A stretch of 64,000 bases of DNA, taken from Prado023 sp963697345 (GTDB lineage: Bacteria; Actinomycetota; Actinomycetes; S36-B12; CAIYMF01). Below the pieces are notes generated by a model. It was given only the letters and a program-made list of their open reading frames with translations, was not told where the DNA came from and searched no databases. The position numbers and the translations under genes were made by a program. Below are positions 40,778-49,654 of this stretch, piece by piece. Location of the stretch: the NCBI GenBank assembly GCA_963697345.1, contig CAVONS010000005.1, forward strand, positions 186,001-250,000, written 5' to 3'. Within the stretch, counting starts at the first letter, position 1; each line of letters starts with the position of its first letter.

Positions 40778-41677
40778 TCAGAACTGGTTCGGGACGAAGT
40801 TGAACGGGTAGTGGGGCGCTTCGTAGCCCTTGGCAGACTGCCGCTTGGGAAGCGTGATGTCCAGCACAGGCTGCTTCTCATAGGGGATCTGCGAGAGCAG
40901 GTGGCTGATGATGTTCAGCCGGCCACGCTTCTTGTCGTCGGTGCTGGCCACGAACCACGGGCCCCAACCAGTGTCGGTTGCCTCGATCATTGCGTCACGG
41001 GCCCGGGCGTAGTCGTACCAGCGGCCGTAGGACTTCAGGTCCATCGGCGAGAGCTTCCACGTCTTGCGCCCGTCGTGGATGCGCCCCTCGAGCCTCTTGG
41101 TCTGTTCCTCGGCGCTGACCTCCAGCCAGTACTTGAGCAGGATGATCCCCGAATCCACCATCGCCTTCTCCACCTGTGGGGTCATCTCGAGGAACCGGTC
41201 GGTCTCCTCCTGCGAGCAGAAGCCCATGATGGGCTCGACACCGGCGCGGTTGTACCAGCTGCGATCGAAGATGACCACCTCCCCGGCAGCGGGGAAGTGC
41301 GGCAGGTAGCGCTGGATGTACATCTGGGACTTCTCCCGCTCGGTGGGAGCAGTCAGCGCCACAACCCGGAAGACCCGAGGGCTGACCCGCTCGGTGATCC
41401 GCTTGATGACACCGCCCTTGCCGGCCGTGTCGCGTCCCTCGAAGACGATCACCACCTTCGCGCCGGTGGACTTCACCCACTCCTGCAGGGCGACGAGCTC
41501 GATGTGGAGCAGGCGCATCTGCTCCTCGTAGTCCTTGGTCCGCATCTTCTCGGCCGGTGGCTGAGCGCCCGGCTGGCGCAGTTCGCCCGACGAATCGGGC
41601 GCCACCCGCCCCCGGGGCCGGGACTTCGGCTGTGTCATGGCGCCGGGATCCTTGGTCTTCCTGCTCTTCTTCGTCAT
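40778..41677 (-). CDS. ppk2: Polyphosphate kinase 2 (PPK2)
   Basis: 299 residues from ATG 41677 (an ATG at 41689 is an alternative). Walker A-like GRDTAGKGGVIKRI and the lid/Walker B segment FDRSWYNRAGVEPIMGFC are diagnostic of PPK2, as are YWLEVSAEEQTKRLEGRI and YYD-type WYDYARARDAMI. The enzyme moves phosphate between polyphosphate and nucleotides (usually making GTP or ATP from polyP). The N-terminal 45 residues are basic and disordered (TKKSRKTKDPG). It is divergent from putA, with 101 bp between the starts. Confidence 0.93.
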   Translation of the reverse strand: MTKKSRKTKDPGAMTQPKSRPRGRVAPDSSGELRQPGAQPPAEKMRTKDYEEQMRLLHIELVALQEWVKSTGAKVVIVFEGRDTAGKGGVIKRITERVSPRVFRVVALTAPTEREKSQMYIQRYLPHFPAAGEVVIFDRSWYNRAGVEPIMGFCSQEETDRFLEMTPQVEKAMVDSGIILLKYWLEVSAEEQTKRLEGRIHDGRKTWKLSPMDLKSYGRWYDYARARDAMIEATDTGWGPWFVASTDDKKRGRLNIISHLLSQIPYEKQPVLDITLPKRQSAKGYEAPHYPFNFVPNQF

Positions 41678-41778
41678 GCACACGATCATGCACCCGCCCG
41701 GATACACGTGTCGCCCCTCGCAGGAGCTTGCCCGGCGAAGGCGTGCCCGCATGGAGTCAGGGGCCCGCGAGGACCACC

Positions 41779-44700
41779 ATGGGTGGTGTGGACACCATCG
41801 GTCTCGACCTTCCTTCACCCCTGCGCGATGCCGACGACGTGGTGGACCGCGCTGTGGCCCGGGCCGCCCGTTGGATGGACGATGCCGAACGCCAGCGCAC
41901 GCGTCGGGAGAAGGCCAACCGACGCCGTCTGACGCGCCTGCTCCAGGATCCCGCGGGGCTCCCGGTCACGATGGCACTGACCGATGAGGTCATGCGCATC
42001 GCCGATCCCGGTCGTGCCGCGGCCACGCTGCGGAGCGCAGCAGGAGCGTCCAACCGGCGCGCACTGGGTGTCCGTGACCACGTCGGGCTGGCCGCGGTCA
42101 GCCGACTGTCGACCATCGCACCGGACCCGGCGATGCGGCTCGTGCACTGGCAGATCCGCGAAGCCTCAACCGGGATCATCCTGCCGGCAGAGCAGTCCCC
42201 GCTGCGCAAGCACCTGCAGAGCAGGTCAGCCGAGGGGGCGCGGTTGAACATCAACGTCCTGGGCGAGGCGGTCCTCGGCGAGGACGAGGCCACCCACCGC
42301 CTGGACCGGGTCATCGAGATGCTCACGCGCCCGGAGGTCACCTACATCTCGGTGAAGATCTCGGCGATCGCCGCGCAGCTGAGCACCTTCGACCACGCAG
42401 GCTCGGTCGTGCGCGTCGCCGAGCGGCTGCGGACCCTGTACAGAGCCGCCAGCGGCACCTCGCCACGCACGTTCGTGAACCTCGACATGGAGGAGTACCG
42501 CGACCTCGCCCTGACCGTCGACGTCTTCACGCAGGTGCTCTCCGAGGACGAGTTCCTGGAAGTCGAGGCCGGAATCGTCCTGCAGGCCTACCTGCCCGAG
42601 AGCCATGCGGTGTTCGAGCAGTTGCGCACGTGGGCCGTGGCCCGCCGCGAGCGGGGTGGGGCGCCCATCAAGGTCCGCATCGTCAAGGGTGCGAACCTCG
42701 CGATGGAGACCGCCGAGGCCCAGGTGCACGGCTGGCCGGCGGCGCCCTACGGGTCCAAGGCTGACGTGGACGCATCCTGGAAGCGCCTGGTGGACGTCGC
42801 GCTGCGCGCCGGGAATGCCGACGCCGTGCGCATCGGGATCGCCAGCCACAACCTCTTCGACCTCGCGTGGTCCCTCGAGGTGGCTTCCGAGCGTGGGCTG
42901 TCAGCCCAGGTCGACATCGAGATGCTCGAGGGCATGGCCAATGCGGAGGCCCTGGCGATCATCCACGACGTGGGCTCCGTGCTGCTCTATGCGCCGGTGA
43001 CCTCCCATGACGACTTCGCCTCGGCCGTGGCCTACCTGGTCCGCCGGCTGGACGAGAACACCGCGCCCGAGAACTTCCTGCGCGCCTCGTTCAGCCTGAC
43101 CGTCGGCTCACCCACGTTCGCCGAGCAGGAGGGCCGCTTCCGCGAAGCAGTCGCTGCTCGGCACTCGGTGGCCCTCGAGACGCGACGGCACGGAGCGCAG
43201 CCCGAGAGCGACACGGAACCGGTCAGCACGGGGTTGTTCCACAACGAGCCGGAGATCGACGTCACCCGCCCTGAGGAGCGCGCCCTGATCGCCGCTGCCC
43301 TCGATCGGCACTCCCCCGGGTGGGACCGCCCGATCCCCCTGGTGGTCGCCGGGATCGAGCATGTCGACGGTGTGGTGCAGGGCGGGAACCCGAGCGCCGA
43401 GGGAGCCACGTGGTACGCCTACACCGTGGCCACCGCGGCGCTGGTGGACGAGGCGGTGGCCGCGGCACGGACCGCGGTCGCAGGCTGGGAGGCACGCGGA
43501 CACCACGACCGCGCCCGAGTCCTGTGGGAGGCGGCCCGGGTCATGGGCCAGGAGCACCACGACACGCTGGCTGTCATGGCCCTGGACGCCGGCAAGACCG
43601 TGGACCAGGGGATCCCCGAGGTGTGCGAGGCCATCGACTTCGCGCGGTACTACGGGCGCTCGGCGATCCGAACCCTGGAGAACGCTGCGCCCAGCACCCC
43701 CGCGGGCGTGGTCGTGGTCGTCCCCCCCTGGAACTTCCCCTACGCGATCCCCGCGGGCGGAGTGCTCGCCGCGCTCGCCGCGGGCAACAGCGTCATCCTC
43801 AAGCCTGCGCCGGAAACGGTGGCCACGGCATGGGTCCTCGTGCAGCAGCTGTGGCGCGCCGGAGTCCCCCGCGAGGTGCTGCAGTTCGTCCCCACCCGGG
43901 ATGACGAGGTCGGCCAGCGCCTCGTGACCCACCCGGATGTCGACGTCGTGATCCTGACCGGCTCATGGGCCACGGCCCGGCTGTTCAGCTCGTGGCGCCC
44001 CGACCTGCGCCTCATGGCCGAGACCTCCGGGAAGAACGCCCTGCTCATCTCGGCCACGGCCGACATCGATGCAGCCGTCAAGGACCTCGTGGCTTGCGCC
44101 TTCGGCCACGCGGGCCAGAAGTGCTCGGCCGCCAGCCTGGCGATCGTCGAGGCCTCCGTGCACGACAACCCGGCCTTCCTGCGGCAGCTGCGTGACGCCG
44201 TGACGACCGAGGTGGTCGGGCCCGGAACCAGCGCCGCCACGGTGATCGGGCCGCTGATCCGACCTGCCGAAGGCCCGCTGCTCCGGGCCCTGACCACCCT
44301 GGAGCCCGGGGAGTCGTGGTTGGTCGCCCCACGCCAGCTGGACCAGACCGGCCATCTGTGGAGCCCGGGGGTCAAGATCGGAGTCGCGCCCGGCTCCTGG
44401 TCACATATGACCGAGTGGTTCGGTCCGGTCCTGGGTGTGATGCGGGCGCCCGACCTGGACACCGCGATCGAGTGGCAGAACGCCGTCGAGTACGGACTCA
44501 CGGCGGGGATCCACGCCCTGGACGCCGGTGAGTGCGAGACCTGGATCGAGCGCATCCAGTCCGGCAACGTCTACGTGAACCGGGGCACCACCGGGGCGGT
44601 GGTGAACCGGCAGCCGTTCGGCGGGTGGAAGAAGTCGGCCGTGGGCCCCACTGCCAAGGCCGGCGGACAGAACTACGTGGCGTGCCTGCGTGACTGGTCC

Positions 44701-45210
44701 CCCGGGAACGCCGCCCTCACCAGTGCCGATGCCGAAGCCTGGTGGCGCAGCACCGGGAGCACGGTGCGCGACCTCACCGGCCTGACGGTGGAGCGCAACC
44801 TCGTCCGGCTGCTGCCACTGCGCACGCCGGTCCTGGTCCGCGTCGATGCCGACACCCGCGCCAGCGACCTGGAGTCCGTGCGCCGGATGGCCGCGCGGAC
44901 GGGGACGAGGATCGTGCTGAGCAGCGCCACGTCCCGCGGGGCGGACACGGCAGTGGAGACCGTGGAGCAGGCTGTCGAGCGCGTCCGTGCCGGGCGGGTG
45001 AGCCGGGTGCGCTGGCTGTCCGGCGAGGACCCGGGCGATCTGGCTGTGGTGGGGCTCGACGCCGGGATCAGCATCGACCGTCGACCCATCGCAGGCAGCG
45101 TCGACGTCGAGGGCCCGCGGTGGATGCACGAGCAGAGCGTGTGCATCACCGCGCACCGGTACGGCAACGTCGGCGCCGGACCGCAGCCACGTGTGAACAA
45201 CACCCCCTAG
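41779..45210 (+). CDS. putA: Bifunctional proline dehydrogenase / P5C dehydrogenase (PutA)
   Basis: 1143 residues from ATG 41779. The PRODH half (about 60-470) has RLNINVLGEAVLGEDEA, YISVKISAIAAQLS, LDMEEYRDLALTVDVF and RIVKGANLAMETAEAQ. The P5CDH half (about 560-1010) has VVVPPWNFPYAIPAGG, LMAETSGKNALLIS and the catalytic cysteine near 782 in FGHAGQKCSAASLAIVE. It lacks the N-terminal ribbon-helix-helix of proteobacterial PutA, so it is an enzyme only. It oxidises proline to glutamate using FAD then NAD; the P5C intermediate can be channelled. The C-terminal ~130 residues continue beyond the ALDH fold as in other long actinobacterial forms. GAGG lies upstream of the start. Confidence 0.93.
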   Translation: MGGVDTIGLDLPSPLRDADDVVDRAVARAARWMDDAERQRTRREKANRRRLTRLLQDPAGLPVTMALTDEVMRIADPGRAAATLRSAAGASNRRALGVRDHVGLAAVSRLSTIAPDPAMRLVHWQIREASTGIILPAEQSPLRKHLQSRSAEGARLNINVLGEAVLGEDEATHRLDRVIEMLTRPEVTYISVKISAIAAQLSTFDHAGSVVRVAERLRTLYRAASGTSPRTFVNLDMEEYRDLALTVDVFTQVLSEDEFLEVEAGIVLQAYLPESHAVFEQLRTWAVARRERGGAPIKVRIVKGANLAMETAEAQVHGWPAAPYGSKADVDASWKRLVDVALRAGNADAVRIGIASHNLFDLAWSLEVASERGLSAQVDIEMLEGMANAEALAIIHDVGSVLLYAPVTSHDDFASAVAYLVRRLDENTAPENFLRASFSLTVGSPTFAEQEGRFREAVAARHSVALETRRHGAQPESDTEPVSTGLFHNEPEIDVTRPEERALIAAALDRHSPGWDRPIPLVVAGIEHVDGVVQGGNPSAEGATWYAYTVATAALVDEAVAAARTAVAGWEARGHHDRARVLWEAARVMGQEHHDTLAVMALDAGKTVDQGIPEVCEAIDFARYYGRSAIRTLENAAPSTPAGVVVVVPPWNFPYAIPAGGVLAALAAGNSVILKPAPETVATAWVLVQQLWRAGVPREVLQFVPTRDDEVGQRLVTHPDVDVVILTGSWATARLFSSWRPDLRLMAETSGKNALLISATADIDAAVKDLVACAFGHAGQKCSAASLAIVEASVHDNPAFLRQLRDAVTTEVVGPGTSAATVIGPLIRPAEGPLLRALTTLEPGESWLVAPRQLDQTGHLWSPGVKIGVAPGSWSHMTEWFGPVLGVMRAPDLDTAIEWQNAVEYGLTAGIHALDAGECETWIERIQSGNVYVNRGTTGAVVNRQPFGGWKKSAVGPTAKAGGQNYVACLRDWSPGNAALTSADAEAWWRSTGSTVRDLTGLTVERNLVRLLPLRTPVLVRVDADTRASDLESVRRMAARTGTRIVLSSATSRGADTAVETVEQAVERVRAGRVSRVRWLSGEDPGDLAVVGLDAGISIDRRPIAGSVDVEGPRWMHEQSVCITAHRYGNVGAGPQPRVNNTP

Positions 45211-45261
45211 GCCCGGGATGCTGCGAGTTTGGCGCCGGGCGGATCCGGGCAGGATGGCCTG

Positions 45262-46533
45262 ATGCAGGCCTTCCGCGCGATCTTCGCCCACCCGGGCACG
45301 AAGTCGATGACGACGGCGGCACTCGTCGGTCGCTTCCCGATGGCCATGCTGGGCCTGGCGGTGACGCTGCTCGTGGTCACCGAGACCGGTTCCTACGCGA
45401 CCGCTGGTGCCGTGGCCGCATCCCTGACCCTGGCTGGTGCCGTGGGCGGACCACTGGGTGCCAGGCTGGCCGACCGCTTCGGGCAGCACCGCGTCATCCC
45501 ACCCCTCCTGGGCGTGCACATCCTTGCTGTCGCGAGCCTCACCGTGTCGGTGCTGGCCGGGACGCCGGTGGTGCTGTGGCTCCTGCTGGGCATTCTCGCC
45601 GGCCTCAGCGGACCCAACCTGGGAGCCATGGTGCGCACCCGGTGGGCGGGCATCGCAGCGAACCCTCGCGAGCTGGGCTCGGCCTTCGCGCTGGAGTCCA
45701 CACTCGATGAGGTCGCCTTCGTCGTCGGTCCTCCGCTGGCCACGGGCCTGGCTGTCGCACTGGCTCCGTGGTCCGGGGTCGCGACAGCCATGTTGCTGGC
45801 CGCCTCCGGCGGACTGTGGATGGCCGCGCAGCGCCGGACTGAGCCGGCTCCCTCGCACACCAGGGCGAGCGCGGGGCCCCCGATCTGGCGCTCGGGCACG
45901 CTGCAGGTGCTGACGCTGCTCATGCTGCTCATGGGTGCCATCTTCGGTGCCCTCGAGGTGGCCACAGTGGCCTTCGCCGAGGAGCAGGGATCGATCGCGT
46001 CCGCGGGGCTGCTGCTGGGCACCTTCGCCCTGAGCAGCGGCCTCACCGGACTCTTCCTCGGCGCACGGCCAGGGACGTGGCGGCTGACGACCCAGCTGCT
46101 GTTCGGCACGATCATGCTGGCAGCCTCCGCTGCGGTGCTCCCGTTCATCAACGGCATCCCGGCCTACGCCGCCGGGATGTTCGCCGCCGGCCTCGGGGTG
46201 TCGGCGGTCATGATCGGCGCCTCGCAGATCATCGAGCGCAGCATGCCGCGCAGCAGGCTCACCGAGTCCCTGGCCCTGTCGGTCTCCGGGCTCCTGATCG
46301 GTTCCGCGGCCGCAGTCGCGGGGGCCGGTGCCGCGATCGACGCTGCCGGCTCATCGGCGGGCATGGCCGTGGGCTCGGTGGCAGCCGTCCTCGGCGTCGC
46401 CATCGCACTGCTCGCCCGACCGCACCTCACCCGCGCCGAGGCCCTGCCGGACTCCGTCGACGTCGACCCGCTCAGGGGGTCGGCAGGGGCTGGTCGGGTG
46501 GAGTCGGCTGCCGGAACAACCCCTCCTGCGTGA
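45262..46533 (+). CDS. Major facilitator superfamily transporter
   Basis: 423 residues with 12 hydrophobic helices in two halves and the MFS loop motif GGPLGARLADRFGQHRV after helix 2. ALESTLDEVAFVVGPPLATGLA is typical of bacterial drug- or sugar-efflux-type MFS proteins. The substrate is not identifiable. The start at 45262 is supported by GGCAGGATGG upstream. Its 3' end overlaps the convergent TesB gene by 62 bp. Confidence 0.85.
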   Translation: MQAFRAIFAHPGTKSMTTAALVGRFPMAMLGLAVTLLVVTETGSYATAGAVAASLTLAGAVGGPLGARLADRFGQHRVIPPLLGVHILAVASLTVSVLAGTPVVLWLLLGILAGLSGPNLGAMVRTRWAGIAANPRELGSAFALESTLDEVAFVVGPPLATGLAVALAPWSGVATAMLLAASGGLWMAAQRRTEPAPSHTRASAGPPIWRSGTLQVLTLLMLLMGAIFGALEVATVAFAEEQGSIASAGLLLGTFALSSGLTGLFLGARPGTWRLTTQLLFGTIMLAASAAVLPFINGIPAYAAGMFAAGLGVSAVMIGASQIIERSMPRSRLTESLALSVSGLLIGSAAAVAGAGAAIDAAGSSAGMAVGSVAAVLGVAIALLARPHLTRAEALPDSVDVDPLRGSAGAGRVESAAGTTPPA

Positions 46534-47401
46534 TGGAGATCATCAGCTGGCCCGCGGTGTCGAACATCCGGCCCCTGGCGAAACCCAACCCGCCTCCCGC
46601 CGCTGGCGACTGGGCCACGTAGAGCGACCACTGGTCAGCGCGATACGGCTGGTGGAACCACATCGCGTGATCCAGCGAGGCGACATCGAGGTCTCCGGAT
46701 CCCACGTGGAAGCCGTGCCGGCGCTGGACCGCGTCCAGCAGCGTCGCGTCCGAGACGTAGGTCGCGACGCAGACGTGCAGCAGGGGGTCGTCGGGCATCG
46801 GCCCTTCGGCGCGGAACCACACCACGTCCTCCCCCGGGTACTGGCCACCGGCCAGCTGGGTCGGGTGTCCTGCCAGGTCCGGACCCCACCACGACACGAG
46901 CTTCTCGCCGAGTCCGCGCACGGGTCGGATGTCCACAGGCGGTGACACCTCACGCAGGATCGCGGGCACGGCGTCCAGGTGTGGGGCCATCAGGGTGGCC
47001 AGCGAGGGCAGCCCCTCGGGGTCCGGGGCCGGTGGGGCAACGGTGGTGTGCTCGATCTGCGCGGCCTCCGGCAGGTGGAAGGACGCGGACATCGCGAACG
47101 TCACCTTGCCATGCTGGTGGGCCAGCACCCGACGGACGCTGAATCCACGGCCATCGCGCATGCGCTCGACGTGGAACTCCACCGGCGCCTTCGGGTCCCC
47201 GGGGCGCAGGAAGTAGGAGTGCAGCGAGTGCACGTGGCGCTCCGGCTCGACCGTCCTTCCCGCAGCCACCAACGCCTGGGCGGCCACCTGTCCACCGAAG
47301 ATGCGGGTGTAGCTCACGTCGTGGCTCGTCCCGATGAACATGTCGCCGTGGCGCTCGAGGTCCAGCAGGGACAGCAGGTCATCGATCGGGTACCGGGGCA
47401 C
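46472..47401 (-). CDS. tesB: Acyl-CoA thioesterase II (TesB)
   Basis: 309 residues from GTG 47401. It has the double hot-dog fold of TesB: FIGTSHDVSYTRIFGGQVAAQAL, VHSLHSYFLRPGDPKAPVEFHVER, FSVRRVLAHQHGKVTFAMSASFH and the second-half SLDHAMWFHQPYRADQWSLYVAQSP, including the conserved D-H and Q residues. It hydrolyses medium/long-chain acyl-CoA. It is divergent from the acyl-CoA dehydrogenase gene and convergent with the MFS gene. Confidence 0.92.
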   Translation of the reverse strand: MPRYPIDDLLSLLDLERHGDMFIGTSHDVSYTRIFGGQVAAQALVAAGRTVEPERHVHSLHSYFLRPGDPKAPVEFHVERMRDGRGFSVRRVLAHQHGKVTFAMSASFHLPEAAQIEHTTVAPPAPDPEGLPSLATLMAPHLDAVPAILREVSPPVDIRPVRGLGEKLVSWWGPDLAGHPTQLAGGQYPGEDVVWFRAEGPMPDDPLLHVCVATYVSDATLLDAVQRRHGFHVGSGDLDVASLDHAMWFHQPYRADQWSLYVAQSPAAGGGLGFARGRMFDTAGQLMISITQEGLFRQPTPPDQPLPTP

Positions 47402-47491
47402 GTGCCGATGGTGGCATCGAATGGACGTCGGCGGCGAATGGATATTGGATCCAATCCGGTACCGTGGGGGTATCCCAAGGAGGCAACCCCC

Positions 47492-48688
47492 ATGAGCACC
47501 CCCACTCCCCAGTCCGCGCGGAACGCCCTGTCGGCCACCGAGCTCTACGCCATCGACTCGCTGCTCACCGATGAGCACGTCGAGATCCGGGCGACCGTGC
47601 GTCGCTTCGCCGATGAGCACCTGCGCCCGAACCTCGGTGGCTGGTTCGAGGACGGGGACCTGCCCGTGCGCGAGCTTGCCCGGGACCTCGGCTCCCTGGG
47701 AGTGCTCGGGATGCACCTGGACGGCTACGGCTGTGCCGGCACGGACGCCACGTCCTACGGCCTGGCCTGCCTCGAGCTGGAGGCCGCTGACTCCGGGTTG
47801 CGCTCACTGGTCAGCGTGCAGGGTTCGCTTGCCATGTACGCCATCCACGCCTACGGCTCCGAGGAGCAGCGCGGTCACTGGCTGCCGGGCATGGCCCGCG
47901 GTGAGCTGATCGGCTGCTTCGGGCTCACCGAGTCCGATGCTGGCTCGGACCCGGCATCGATGCGCACGAGAGCCGTCCGGGACGGCGATGACTGGGTGCT
48001 GTCCGGGACCAAGATGTGGATCACCAACGGCTCGGTCGCCGACGTGGCGGTGGTCTGGGCACACACCGACGACGGGATCCGCGGGTTCGTGGTGCCCACC
48101 GATACCCCTGGCTTCTCGGCACGGGAGATCCCGCACAAGCTGAGCCTGCGCGCCTCGGTGACCTCCGAACTGGTCCTCGACGCCGTGCGCCTGCCCGCTG
48201 ACGCCCTCCTGCCCGGCGCCCGTGGGCTCGGCGGCCCACTCGGGTGCCTGGCCGAGGCGCGGTTCGGCATCGTGTTCGGGGCGATCGGCGCTGCGCGTGA
48301 CTGCCTCGAGTCCGCGACGGCCTATGCCGGTCAGCGCGAACAGTTCGGCCGCCCCATCGCGGCGTTCCAGTTGACCCAGCGCAAGCTCGCCGAGATGGCG
48401 GTGGCGGTGGGCAACGGGCATCTCTTGGCCCTGCATCTGGGGCGCCTCAAGGATGCGGGCACGCTCACGCCCCAACAGGTCAGCGTCGGCAAGTTCAACA
48501 ACGTCGCCGCGGCGCGGGACGTAGCTCGCGAGGCCCGAGCCATCCTCGGGGGCAACGGCATCTCGCTGGAGTACCCCGTCATCAGGCACATGGCCAACCT
48601 GGAGAGTGTCTACACCTACGAGGGCACCCACGACATCCACACACTGGTGATCGGCCAGGCGCTCACCGGGATCGCGGCCTACCGATGA
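47492..48688 (+). CDS. Acyl-CoA dehydrogenase, glutaryl-CoA dehydrogenase-like
   Basis: 398 residues from ATG 47492, with AAGGAGG upstream. FAD enzyme motifs: SVQGSLAMYAIHAYGSEEQ, FGLTESDAGSDPASM, WITNGSVADVAVVWA, and the catalytic base in VYTYEGTHDIHTLVIGQALTG. LRASVTSELVLDAVRLP and the S-L-V-S-V-Q-G segment resemble glutaryl-CoA dehydrogenase, which oxidatively decarboxylates glutaryl-CoA to crotonyl-CoA in lysine/tryptophan breakdown. A branched-chain or other substrate is also possible. Its stop overlaps the following GntR regulator start (ATGA). Confidence 0.87.
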   Translation: MSTPTPQSARNALSATELYAIDSLLTDEHVEIRATVRRFADEHLRPNLGGWFEDGDLPVRELARDLGSLGVLGMHLDGYGCAGTDATSYGLACLELEAADSGLRSLVSVQGSLAMYAIHAYGSEEQRGHWLPGMARGELIGCFGLTESDAGSDPASMRTRAVRDGDDWVLSGTKMWITNGSVADVAVVWAHTDDGIRGFVVPTDTPGFSAREIPHKLSLRASVTSELVLDAVRLPADALLPGARGLGGPLGCLAEARFGIVFGAIGAARDCLESATAYAGQREQFGRPIAAFQLTQRKLAEMAVAVGNGHLLALHLGRLKDAGTLTPQQVSVGKFNNVAAARDVAREARAILGGNGISLEYPVIRHMANLESVYTYEGTHDIHTLVIGQALTGIAAYR

Positions 48689-49383
48689 GCGCGACCCGGG
48701 GGCTGCCAGCACCCCCGGTGCCTGAGTTCCAGCGGCCGCCGACTGCCCAGGAGGCCGTACTCGTGGAGCTGCGCGCACGGATCCTGCGCGGAGACCTGGG
48801 CGCAGGCATGCCGCTGCGCCAGGAGGATCTCGCGAGCTCGCTGGGCGTCAGCCGGGTCCCGGTGCGTGAGGCCCTGCGGATGCTGGAGTCCGAGGGGCAC
48901 GTGCTCTACGCCCCACATCGCGGCTACCGCGTCGCGGACTGGGGAATCGAGGACCTGGCCGAGACCTACCGACTGCGCGCCCTGATCGAGGACGACCTCG
49001 CGCGCCGATCAGTGACCTCGATGACTCCCGAGGACCTCGCGCACGTCGAGGTCGCCCATGCCAGCCTCGCCGAATGTGAGGGTGCGGCGGCCACCGTGAG
49101 CTCCGGGCGCGCGTCGCATGCCCTGGCCCGGGCGAACCGCGCGTTCCACTGGTCGATCCTGCGCCCCGGGCCCCGGGCCGACCGGATCCTCACCACGCTG
49201 TGGGACACCTCCGACGCCTACCGCGCGCGCTGGTTCGCCGACCCGACCAACGTCAGCCGTGGAGCGCGCGACCACCACGCGATCCTGACCGCCGTGCGCG
49301 CAGCAGACGTTGAGACCGTGGTCACGCTCCTCGACGCTCACCGCGAGAGCGCGGTTCAAGCCCTCACCGCGACGCTCCCCTGA
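48685..49383 (+). CDS. GntR-family regulator (FadR/FCD type)
   Basis: 232 residues. The winged helix-turn-helix at the N-terminus is EAVLVELRARILRGDLGAGMPL with LASSLGVSRVPVREALRML, and the C-terminal FCD ligand domain is helical with metal-binding candidates (TYRLRALIEDDLARR, ANRAFHWSIL, DHHAILTAVRAADVE). It is coupled to the acyl-CoA dehydrogenase gene and probably controls it in response to an acyl-CoA or dicarboxylate. Confidence 0.88.
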   Translation: MSATRGLPAPPVPEFQRPPTAQEAVLVELRARILRGDLGAGMPLRQEDLASSLGVSRVPVREALRMLESEGHVLYAPHRGYRVADWGIEDLAETYRLRALIEDDLARRSVTSMTPEDLAHVEVAHASLAECEGAAATVSSGRASHALARANRAFHWSILRPGPRADRILTTLWDTSDAYRARWFADPTNVSRGARDHHAILTAVRAADVETVVTLLDAHRESAVQALTATLP

Positions 49384-49654
49384 CCGCGCGCCCGCGCCCC
49401 CGCCCCTCCGCGCCCACGCCCCCCCGCGCCCACCCCCGCTCCGCCACGCTCCCGCCCCTCCGCGCCAACGCCCCCCTCGATTTGCGGCAGGATCGCGGCC
49501 GTTCCGGCGTCCGAGACCTGCCGCAACCACGGCCGGGCCGTCCGAGAACTGGAGCAAATCGACGCGGCGGCGGGTGCGCGTGGGGCGGGGGCGCGCGTAG
49601 TGCGCGACGGGGCGGGGGTGCGCGACGCGGCGGGGGCGTGGGGGCGCCAAGGGG
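49384..49654. repeat. Strand-skewed palindromic intergenic element
   Basis: The 271 bp between convergent genes form a large imperfect inverted repeat. The left flank is almost pure C-rich sequence and the right flank almost pure G-rich sequence. The core at 49477-49562 is bounded by TCGATTTGC / GCAAATCGA and contains an inner stem TTGCGGCAGG (49482-49491) / CCTGCCGCAA (49517-49526), plus a repeated GTCCGAGA. It could act as a bidirectional terminator or be an intergenic repeat family; no coding potential is seen. Confidence 0.6.

Noticed and set aside
49477..49562. tRNA or known small RNA in the rlmN/gntR gap
   Set aside because: The stems do not form a cloverleaf and no conserved tRNA bases (TTC-A loop, CCA-side acceptor) are present.
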